From IMG/VR virus record IMGVR_UViG_3300023180_000262, positions 1-30,667 of that record: a DNA stretch of 30,667 nucleotides; one strand, given 5' to 3'. Origin of the DNA: a virus. The notes below the pieces were generated by a model. It ran no database searches. It was not told the origin of the DNA and worked only from the letters and a program-made list of their open reading frames with translations. This document shows positions 20,529 through 24,741 of this stretch, piece after piece (within the stretch, counting starts at the first letter, position 1; the number at the start of each line of letters is the position of its first letter). The position numbers and the translations under genes were made by a program.

Positions 20529-20636
20529 TTATTTTTTCTTATTCTTTGTTTTTGCATAATATGCTTGTACTTGTTTCAGGGTCATCTTTTTACCACTAGG
20601 TGAATAATAATACTTACCTCGTTTAGTAAAAGGCAT
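20529..20636 (-). CDS. Basic microprotein, 35 aa
   Basis: ATG 20636 follows the stop of the first microgene by two bases, and its stop touches the TTG of the zinc-ribbon gene. The product starts MPFTKRGKYYYSPSGKK and ends TKNKKK; it is strongly basic and Tyr-rich. Proteins like this may bind DNA or be packaged in the virion. No family is assigned. The head-to-tail packing of three microgenes before terL is the main argument for coding. Confidence 0.6.
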   Translation of the reverse strand: MPFTKRGKYYYSPSGKKMTLKQVQAYYAKTKNKKK

Positions 20637-20638
20637 AA

Positions 20639-20713
20639 TTACATCTTCTTAGATTTTTTCTTACCACCTTTTTTGGCGTAAGATTTCTTTTTACCATATT
20701 TGTTTATTGGCAT
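20639..20713 (-). CDS. Lys-rich microprotein, 24 aa, first gene of the late operon
   Basis: A clear Shine-Dalgarno AGGAG lies five bases before ATG 20713 (minus strand AGGAGTTATTATG). The product is MPINKYGKKKSYAKKGG followed by another Lys cluster; over 40% of residues are Lys. This charge suggests DNA or RNA binding or virion DNA condensation, but function is unknown. It is the promoter-proximal gene of the terminase-portal operon, just downstream of a UUCG terminator hairpin. Confidence 0.6.
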   Translation of the reverse strand: MPINKYGKKKSYAKKGGKKKSKKM

Positions 20714-20744
20714 AATAACTCCTGTTGTTTATTACCACCCACTA

Positions 20745-20771
20745 TAACACAAAACCCTGCCGAAGCAGGGT
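20745..20771 (-). terminator. Rho-independent terminator (UUCG tetraloop) just upstream of the late operon
   Basis: On the minus strand ACCCTGC-TTCG-GCAGGGT forms a perfect 7-bp stem closed by a C(UUCG)G tetraloop, followed by TTTTGTGTT. It ends about 32 bases before the first late ATG. A terminator here would stop leftward transcripts before they enter the virion genes unless they are made termination-resistant. Confidence 0.75.
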
Positions 20772-20797
20772 CTTGTCGTACAGTCTGTCCATTTACT

Positions 20798-20848
20798 GTG
20801 TGAGTTTTGTAGGCAGTTGTTTCCTCAATTAAAGGTCCTCACACCTAC
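20798..20848. promoter_or_regulatory. Pseudoknot-capable leader segment
   Basis: GTGTGAG (20798-20804) pairs perfectly with CTCACAC (20838-20844). Within its loop GTAG (20809-20812) can pair with CTAC (20845-20848) lying beyond the stem, an H-type pseudoknot topology. A competing short hairpin, AGGT (20833-20836) with ACCT (20843-20846), uses the same bases. It lies 27 bases from the UUCG terminator, so it could be part of an attenuator-like switch on the minus transcript. Function is inferred. Confidence 0.4.
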
Positions 20849-20953
20849 GCTACTCTATGAAAGAAAATGAAAAATCAAACCAACTTTATCTATACACAAC
20901 AATTTCTGCGAACTGTCTTAAATATGATTAAGCTATCTTTCTTTTCATATCTT

Positions 20954-20994
20954 TACGCATACCCCTATGCGTATCTAGGACTTTCCTAGATACG
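20954..20994. repeat. Two overlapping perfect hairpins sharing one arm
   Basis: TACGCATA-CCCC-TATGCGTA (20954-20973, 8 bp) overlaps CGTATCTAGG-ACTTT-CCTAGATACG (20970-20994, 10 bp). Because they share CGTA, the two full stems cannot form together. That layout suits a two-state RNA switch or a protein-binding inverted repeat. Confidence 0.6.
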
Positions 20995-21001
20995 AGTAGT
21001 A

Positions 21002-21050
21002 TAGCTACCCCCCCGAATTAGCTAGTGTGTAAAAAAAATTTTTTTTTAAA
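21002..21050. other. C-run, TAGCTA repeat and A8T9 tract
   Basis: TAGCTA occurs at both sides of a CCCCCCC run (21002-21024), followed shortly by eight A and nine T (21031-21047) and three more A. The A8T9 tract gives T-runs on both strands, so with the flanking hairpins it could terminate transcription either way. It could also be an easily melted origin element. No test is possible from sequence alone. Confidence 0.4.
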
Positions 21051-21083
21051 CAAAGGTTGTCATTATCCAGTTAGATAGAACAT

Positions 21084-21103
21084 ACCCTCTATTGCTAGAG
21101 GGT
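21084..21103. repeat. Perfect 8-bp hairpin upstream of the 26-aa peptide
   Basis: ACCCTCTA-TTGC-TAGAGGGT is a perfect inverted repeat ending 13 bases before the AGAAAGGAG ribosome site of the small plus-strand peptide. No T-run follows on either strand, so a leader structure or operator is more likely than a terminator. Confidence 0.5.
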
Positions 21104-21131
21104 GTTGTTCTCAATCAGAAAGGAGTAAACA

Positions 21132-21212
21132 ATGAAACCTAGAAAGGTTGATGTTTACCTGTTTAGTATAACATACTTAAAATATAATGGGGTTTATGTT
21201 GAATGTTCGTAG
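21132..21212 (+). CDS. 26-aa leader-like peptide
   Basis: ATG 21132 is preceded by AGAAAGGAG at good distance, one of the best ribosome sites in the window. The peptide begins MKPRKVDVYLFSITYLKYNG and ends after six more codons. Its last nine codons run into the 5' arm of the long hairpin at 21186-21250, so translation would disturb that fold. This is the geometry of a leader peptide. I recognise no homologue. It may instead be a chance frame inside a structured RNA. Confidence 0.4.
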   Translation: MKPRKVDVYLFSITYLKYNGVYVECS

Positions 21213-21250
21213 GCGAAAGGAGGAAACTCCTACTATACACAAACCCCATT
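21186..21250 (+). ncRNA. Long hairpin with inner hairpin sequestering GGAGG
   Basis: AATGGGGTTT (21186-21195) pairs perfectly with AAACCCCATT (21241-21250), and after one mismatch TGT/ACA extends the stem. Inside, GTAGG pairs with CCTAC, and AGGAG-GAAA-CTCCT forms a stem with a GAAA loop, burying a strong Shine-Dalgarno-like GGAGG. No start codon follows that site within the hairpin, so its purpose is unclear. It could be a regulatory leader, or a decoy for ribosomes. Confidence 0.45.
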
Positions 21251-21833
21251 AGTTAAATACTACCATTTAAAACAAAAGGTGGTATAGTTACGAAACAAGC
21301 AAGATTTCCTTCCTGCTTTCAGAAAAGGATATTTGATAATAGACATCAATTAAGTGGACTAGCAGGACCATGATAACTAGGGTAAAAGCCTATTACTTCA
21401 CATATTTATTTGTTACTAAACTTTAGTTCATTCTGGTTGGGAGGGAGTGACACAGGGTTAGCTGTACTCTCTATGTTAGTGTTAACTTAATAAAACTTAC
21501 TTTAAAAAAACACCTTACTTACTGTTGTGGTACACCACTATATATAGTACCACCATATTTAGTACCTACTTAACAGCATATTCTTAGAGGGTGTACACAA
21601 TAAAAGAGCGCGCCCCACATTTAACCCCCCTATGTGAAAGCCCACCAAATTATTGCGTGTGTGCGTGGTAGACCTAATCCATATTGCTACACATACTATA
21701 TGTTGTGCATACATTATGTAGTGATACGAGATATAGTGTACCTACTTTGTTTAAATACTAGGGATATATAGTTAACTTAGTTCTTATCGAAGGTAACTCA
21801 ATTAAATCTGTGATAGAAAATCAAACGAAGGCA
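21213..21833. other. Intergenic region with scattered inverted repeats
   Basis: Beyond the long hairpin, no gene of useful length is seen on either strand. Short structures include TACCA/TGGTA around 21257-21283, a 13-base near-palindrome ACTAAACTTTAGT (21415-21427), TGGTAC/GTACCA around 21528-21553, and CACAT/ATGTG around 21618-21637. GC-rich GAGCGCGCCCC at 21607-21617 stands out from the AT-rich surroundings. Origin, packaging site and small RNA are all possible; none is supported strongly. Confidence 0.5.
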
Positions 21834-21866
21834 TAAAAGAAAAGACACCTGCGTTAACAAGTGCCT
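21834..21866 (-). terminator. Rho-independent terminator of the minus-strand early operon
   Basis: On the minus strand AGGCACTTG-TTAACG-CAGGTGTCT forms a 9-bp stem (two G-U pairs) followed by TTTTCTTTT. It lies 26 bases after the stop of the last gene of the operon, exactly where termination is expected. Confidence 0.8.
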
Positions 21867-21891
21867 TCTCTCTGCGTTGGTTGGTTGTGCG

Positions 21892-22173
21892 TTACATAAG
21901 ATTTGTTTTCAACTTAGTGTTATCTTGTTGTAGTTCTGCAATCTTGATTTGCATTGTGCATATATCAATGTTCAATAAACATATATCAATGTTGTTACTA
22001 ATCAACTGCATTTTATTAAATTCAACTGGAGTAAATCTTTTAGTGTTACTCCAATCGACTTCTGCATTGTTGTTAAGCTCTTGTCTTTCTTTTTTGTAAC
22101 GTTCAAGATTTTCTTTCCAACTTTCTTTATGAGATTTCCACGCACTAACATCAACTGTCTTAGCTTTACTCAT
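21892..22173 (-). CDS. Coiled-coil-like 93-aa early protein
   Basis: This is the last gene of the minus early operon; its ATG overlaps the preceding stop by one base. The product is highly charged and helical: a Lys/Glu-rich first half (WKENLERYKKERQELNNN) and a second half with heptad-like Ile/Leu spacing (NNIDICLLNIDICTMQIKIA). A coiled-coil dimer is plausible. No family is recognised. Confidence 0.7.
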   Translation of the reverse strand: MSKAKTVDVSAWKSHKESWKENLERYKKERQELNNNAEVDWSNTKRFTPVEFNKMQLISNNIDICLLNIDICTMQIKIAELQQDNTKLKTNLM

Positions 22174-22481
22174 TATTCACCAACTCTTTCTTTAATCATC
22201 TCAATACGAATTTTTGTATTTTGAATTTGTTTATCCACATAAGTAAACCCACAATCCATACATAGATATTCGCTTTCCATTTTATTAACTTCATAGACTT
22301 TGATTTCATTATCAACATCTCTGTCTGTATAGCTAACTTCACAATCAATACACTCTGTTTCATAAGGTACTGCAACCTTAGGATATGGTGCTTGATTTGT
22401 GCTTTCTACTTCTGCACGTGTGCTTTCTAGTTCTGCTAAACGCAATTCTGCTTTAGCTAAAACATCTTTCCAATCTGTCAT
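22173..22481 (-). CDS. Zinc-ribbon early protein, 102 aa
   Basis: Two Cys pairs, CIDC (about 42-45) and CMDC (about 75-78), lie about 30 residues apart and form a probable four-Cys zinc ribbon. They are flanked by charged helices (ELRLAELESTRAEVEST-like start, IRIEMIKERVGE end). It sits behind the second copy of the duplicated leader, with AGAAAGG as its ribosome site. Such proteins often bind nucleic acid or modify host transcription. The exact role is unknown. Confidence 0.75.
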   Translation of the reverse strand: MTDWKDVLAKAELRLAELESTRAEVESTNQAPYPKVAVPYETECIDCEVSYTDRDVDNEIKVYEVNKMESEYLCMDCGFTYVDKQIQNTKIRIEMIKERVGE

Positions 22482-22486
22482 TTTTA

Positions 22487-22510
22487 ACCAACCTTTCTAA
22501 TTGATATAAC
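22487..22510 (-). repeat. Duplicated leader, copy 2 (upstream of the zinc-ribbon gene)
   Basis: This 24-base block is identical to 22943-22966. On the minus strand it begins GTTATATCAATTAGAAAGG and includes the ribosome site of the following gene. Sequence upstream of both copies shares TTGTAAA and TTGCATA boxes at similar distances, so promoter and leader may have been duplicated together. Confidence 0.75.
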
Positions 22511-22552
22511 TATCTTACCAACTTGTAGTTTTATGCAACACTTATTTACAAA

Positions 22553-22714
22553 TTAATAATCTAGTGTCGGTAGTACATCAATAATTTTGTTTCTTGTTTC
22601 TGCTACTTTCTCTTTAGCAAAATTTCCTAATTCATAAGTGCTATAAAAATTTAAATCAAAAAGACTTTCCTCAACTTCTTGTAAAAGTTTTATAGCTTTT
22701 TCTATATCTGTCAT
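22553..22714 (-). CDS. Small helical early protein, 53 aa
   Basis: ATG 22714 has AGAAAGG six bases upstream, and the frame closes before the second leader copy. The product starts MTDIEKAIKLLQEVEESLF, a regular amphipathic helix, and ends VLPTLDY. It contains no Cys and no membrane helix. Its 5' end lies ten bases after the stop of the 70-residue gene, so the two are probably co-transcribed. Confidence 0.7.
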   Translation of the reverse strand: MTDIEKAIKLLQEVEESLFDLNFYSTYELGNFAKEKVAETRNKIIDVLPTLDY

Positions 22715-22724
22715 TTCTACCTTT

Positions 22725-22937
22725 CTAAATTGTTTCTAGTTCCATTAAGATTTTTCTAAAGTCATCTTGCTTTAAATTGTTCTCTAATAGTTCTAATAAA
22801 ATTCTAATCTCTCTACCAATACCCATGACACTATCTGCTTTAGATGTATCAAGATTATTCTTAGTCGCTTGACTATGTAAGAAAGACCTAACACGTTCTC
22901 TGTGTGCTAGGTATTCTGTCGTGCTACGTACTGTCAT
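22725..22937 (-). CDS. Small early protein, 70 aa
   Basis: Preceded by the first copy of the duplicated leader with AGAAAGG. The sequence is charged and helical: TTEYLAHRERVRSFLHSQ near the start and EIRILLELLENNLKQDDF near the end. It has no recognised domain. Size and placement fit phage host-takeover genes, but no function can be read from it. Confidence 0.7.
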   Translation of the reverse strand: MTVRSTTEYLAHRERVRSFLHSQATKNNLDTSKADSVMGIGREIRILLELLENNLKQDDFRKILMELETI

Positions 22938-22942
22938 TACTT

Positions 22943-22966
22943 ACCAACCTTTCTAATTGATATAAC
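22943..22966 (-). repeat. Duplicated leader, copy 1
   Basis: Identical over 24 bases to 22487-22510, placed immediately before the ATG of the 70-residue gene and carrying its ribosome site. Upstream on the minus strand lie TTGTAAAC and TTTGCATA boxes also partly shared with copy 2. Confidence 0.75.
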
Positions 22967-23012
22967 CACAATAGCATACTCACAATATATGCAAACTATT
23001 GTTTACAAGTTT

Positions 23013-23174
23013 TTATATATTGATTGTATCGATAGTGTGTTTATGTTCTCTTAATCTTTCTGGAATAACTCTTGAATAGTTACACCAGTTACAACAGATA
23101 CCATGAGCAACAGGCATAGCATTATGCTTGTCATCTATCTCTCTAATCGGTTGACTACAAATTACACATTTCAT
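23013..23174 (-). CDS. Cys-rich early protein, 53 aa
   Basis: This is the first gene of the minus early operon. ATG 23174 has AGAAAGG in front, and a promoter lies about 25 bases further up. CVIC at residues 3-6 pairs with CCNWC at about 27-31, a compact four-Cys zinc site; a basic helix (SRVIPERLREHKHT) follows. It could be a small transcription-related zinc protein. It is flanked on both sides by the repeated TATTGTTTAC box. Confidence 0.75.
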   Translation of the reverse strand: MKCVICSQPIREIDDKHNAMPVAHGICCNWCNYSRVIPERLREHKHTIDTINI

Positions 23175-23200
23175 AACGTGCCTTTCTCTAGCTTGATTTA

Positions 23201-23229
23201 AGTATATACGTAAGAATATTTTATGACAA
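23201..23229 (-). promoter_or_regulatory. Early promoter, leftward
   Basis: On the minus strand TTGTCA (23229-23224), a 17-base spacer and TATACT (23206-23201) match the sigma-70 consensus in sequence and spacing. The start would be near 23194, giving a leader of about 20 bases before ATG 23174. Confidence 0.7.
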
Positions 23230-23230
23230 G

Positions 23231-23247
23231 TATTGTTTACTTATAAT
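23231..23247 (+). promoter_or_regulatory. Rightward -10 box and possible operator between divergent early operons
   Basis: TATAAT (23242-23247) lies 36 bases before the first rightward early ATG; no good -35 is visible at the usual distance. TATTGTTTAC (23231-23240) directly precedes it, lies one base from the leftward -35, and recurs exactly at 22997-23006. A protein bound there could control both directions. Confidence 0.45.
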
Positions 23248-23283
23248 TAAGAGTGTAGTAATGTAGTGAAAGGAAAGGAAACA

Positions 23284-23571
23284 ATGAGTAACGTAGATAC
23301 TAAACCAAATGAAAGTTGCCCACGTGTAGAGGACAACTGTATGTTTGGTGATAATTGTTATTGTACAGTACAGGAAGTAAAGGTAAGTTTATCTATTTAT
23401 GATGAACAAACAGACCAAACGTACAGAGTGAAAGTTAGTAATGATTTTTACGATAACACAACAAAAGATTACACAAGCAAATTACAAGATAAAAGAATTG
23501 CAAAACTAATACACGACATTGAAAATGTAGTTTGTGATTTCGCAGGTCTTGATTATAGAAGTGGAGAATAG
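23284..23571 (+). CDS. Cys-rich early protein, 95 aa
   Basis: ATG 23284 is chosen over an in-frame GTG 18 bases earlier because GAAAGGAAAGGAAACAATG places the ribosome site correctly. Four Cys cluster near the N-terminus (CPRVEDNCMFGDNCYC), then a beta-like part (VKVSLSIYDEQTDQTYRVKV) and a helix (RIAKLIHDIENVVCDF). The Cys cluster suggests metal binding. It heads the first rightward early operon, and its stop overlaps the next GTG by one base. Confidence 0.75.
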   Translation: MSNVDTKPNESCPRVEDNCMFGDNCYCTVQEVKVSLSIYDEQTDQTYRVKVSNDFYDNTTKDYTSKLQDKRIAKLIHDIENVVCDFAGLDYRSGE

Positions 23572-23834
23572 TGGAACAATTAATAAAACGAGTTGAGAAA
23601 CTTGAAAGCAGAATGCGTATGTTGGCTACTGGTCAACGTGCAATCATAGAACACTTTAGCGAGGAAAGTAAAGAGTTCTTTATCCATATGATAAGTTCAT
23701 TTATGGCTAACAAAGAAGTTAGACATGACTTTACAGAATACGTAAACGAATATGCAGATGATGACATAAAAATATTTATGACAGAGATGAACGAGATTGC
23801 GTTAGACATAGATAAAGAAGTTGATGATGAATAA
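23571..23834 (+). CDS. Acidic helical early protein, 87 aa, GTG start
   Basis: GTG 23571 overlaps the previous TAG, giving termination-reinitiation. The product begins with a short coiled-coil-like helix (QLIKRVEKLESRMRML) and becomes very acidic (YADDDIKIFMTEMNEIALDI, then DKEVDDE). No Cys and no family. An acidic small phage protein could mimic DNA or bind a host protein; this is speculation. Confidence 0.75.
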   Translation: MEQLIKRVEKLESRMRMLATGQRAIIEHFSEESKEFFIHMISSFMANKEVRHDFTEYVNEYADDDIKIFMTEMNEIALDIDKEVDDE

Positions 23835-23973
23835 GTTAGAGTTGTACTTCTGGATATTACTTCCAGTTTATATTGTAGGTGCATTAACTATTGCTAACTG
23901 GTTGGCTAGTCATGTCAATAGATTTGTTTACATCTACAAAGAAAAAAAATATAAGAAAAAATTAGTTGATTAG
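23827..23973 (+). CDS. Single-pass membrane microprotein, 48 aa
   Basis: ATG 23827 lies inside the end of the previous gene. The product has one hydrophobic span at about 7-28 (YFWILLPVYIVGALTIANWL) followed by a Lys/Tyr-rich tail (YKEKKYKKK), giving a predicted N-out, C-in orientation by the positive-inside rule. It is an early-expressed inner-membrane peptide, possibly for superinfection exclusion or host membrane modulation. Confidence 0.65.
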   Translation: MNKLELYFWILLPVYIVGALTIANWLASHVNRFVYIYKEKKYKKKLVD

Positions 23974-23986
23974 GAGATAATACAAA

Positions 23987-24076
23987 ATGTGTGATTGTGA
24001 AAACATTTACTACAGTAATGAGGGAGATATAGATTATTATTACTGCCAAAATTGTGATATTAGTCAAGTTGGCTAA
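23987..24076 (+). CDS. Cys-pair microprotein, 29 aa
   Basis: ATG 23987 follows GGAG by ten bases. The product starts MCDCENIYYSNEGD and ends with a second Cys pair (YYCQNCD), four Cys in 29 residues, a minimal zinc-binding unit. It ends the first rightward early operon; an A/T-rich stretch and the structured RNA region follow. Confidence 0.5.
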   Translation: MCDCENIYYSNEGDIDYYYCQNCDISQVG

Positions 24077-24106
24077 TATAAAAAAAAATATAAAAAAAAG
24101 ACAACA

Positions 24107-24112
24107 TATAAT
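24107..24112 (+). promoter_or_regulatory. -10 box of the probable structured RNA
   Basis: A perfect TATAAT, preceded by a long A-rich tract (24078-24100) that could act as an UP-like element. A start near 24119 would place it at the edge of the first hairpin of the RNA. Confidence 0.5.
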
Positions 24113-24690
24113 TACAAGTATGGTAAGGTACTTGTAGAAAGGAAATGATGAAAGGAACGCATAAGGTTGGAAACACTATCAATAGCAATAGTGATTTGAA
24201 ATACCATATAAACAATGTAATTCCAGTTTGGTACGCTAACTTTCATCTTTTCTTTAACGTAATCCCCTTATTACGTAAAGCTACTTATGAAAACAAACTA
24301 CTTGACCTCTCGCTTAGACTGGTCAAAGTATGATAACGAACTAAGGCATACACGAAGTCAAGTATCTTGTTCAAATTTGTAGGTAGCTTGTAGCACATAA
24401 AGGTATAAGGTTTGAAATTTGAGAGTACAATACAAAACCTTTGAGGCACTTAGCCAAGATTATACCAACTCTCTGTGTGTTACAAGCTATCTATAACTTA
24501 GATATTGTATCGTGAGATACAAGATAGTCGGACAACGAAGTCTAATTAACTTCGGCTTGTAGTGAGTAAATAGAAACGCAACGACTTCACTACCAAAAGT
24601 TAGTAGATAGCAACACAAGTTAGTTAGTGAGTAGGAGTTCTTTTCAATGCCCTGTTTAGTTCAACCGAAAGCTAACTAACTTTCTTTTTG
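24113..24690 (+). ncRNA. Candidate large ornate non-coding RNA, about 570 nt, with pseudoknot and terminal T-tract
   Basis: About 580 bases hold at least nine perfect or near-perfect helices: TACAAGTA/TACTTGTA (24113/24129), CACTAT/ATAGTG (24174-24193), ACGTAAT/ATTACGT (about 24257-24276), and TACTTGAC/GTCAAGTA (24299/24357). Next is a 16-bp stem, GGTAGCTTGTAGCACA (24382-24397) with 24476-24491. It encloses GGTATAA/TTATACC, GGTTT/AAACC and GAGAGT/ACTCTC, the last crossing the others as a pseudoknot. Further 3' are TTGTATC-GTGA-GATACAA (24505-24522), CGAAGT/ACTTCG (24536/24549), TAGTGA/TCACTA (24560/24587) and an 11-bp AAGTTAGTTAG/CTAACTAACTT (24617/24672) followed by TTTCTTTTTG. A -10 box precedes it and a promoter for the next gene follows. 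Size, phage setting and architecture recall the GOLLD and ROOL classes of giant phage RNAs; class membership is inference. Confidence 0.7.
24148..24333 (+). CDS. Doubtful 61-aa frame within the structured RNA region
   Basis: ATG 24148 has AGAAAGG five bases upstream, like real genes of this phage, which is the only strong argument for coding. The peptide (MKGTHKVGNTINSNSDLKYH at its start) is unlike its acidic or Cys-rich neighbours. Its DNA contains several perfect inverted repeats, one of which (24299-24306 with 24357-24364) pairs across the stop codon. It may be a short gene embedded in the 5' part of the RNA, or chance. Confidence 0.25.
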   Translation: MKGTHKVGNTINSNSDLKYHINNVIPVWYANFHLFFNVIPLLRKATYENKLLDLSLRLVKV

Positions 24691-24710
24691 TACACATATA
24701 TTTACAGATG

Positions 24711-24719
24711 TGATACAAT
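24711..24719 (+). promoter_or_regulatory. Extended -10 promoter of the second rightward early operon
   Basis: TGATACAAT is an extended -10 (TGn then TACAAT). The predicted start lies about 15 bases before ATG 24742. TTGTAC at 24688-24693 is a possible but widely spaced -35. Confidence 0.5.
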
Positions 24720-24741
24720 ATATATTGACAGAAAGGATAAT

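Larger units (their letters stand above)
20714..21131. other. Intergenic, repeat-rich leader region upstream of the late operon
   Basis: No credible gene of more than 25 codons was found on either strand. The stretch holds a terminator hairpin, a pseudoknot-capable segment, two overlapping perfect hairpins, an A8T9 tract and a further hairpin, each listed separately. It separates the late operon from the early gene blocks. It is a natural place for late-transcription control, a packaging site or a replication origin. The sequence alone does not choose between these. Confidence 0.6.

Noticed and set aside
21607-21637. GC-rich GAGCGCGCCCC followed by a C-run as a cos site
   Set aside because: Its composition is striking, but no terminase-binding repeats or known cohesive-end sequence can be recognised.
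23266-23283. GTG start for the first rightward early gene
   Set aside because: These six codons are the purine-rich ribosome site itself; ATG 23284 has correct spacing.
24516-24532. AAGATAGTCGG resembles the S element (P7 3' strand) of group I introns
   Set aside because: No matching P7 5' strand (GACTA-like) lies at the proper distance upstream, and the base partners are taken by the TTGTATC/GATACAA hairpin. There is no interrupted gene around it.
24113-24690. tmRNA, RNase P RNA or a tRNA cluster as explanation of the structured region
   Set aside because: There are no tRNA-like ends, CCA, T-loop GTTCRANNC or conserved RNase P motifs; stems do not fit those folds.
24688-24741. Upstream TTG start for the SGNH-like gene
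   Set aside because: It would put the extended -10 box inside the gene and lacks a ribosome site, whereas ATG 24742 has AGAAAGG.
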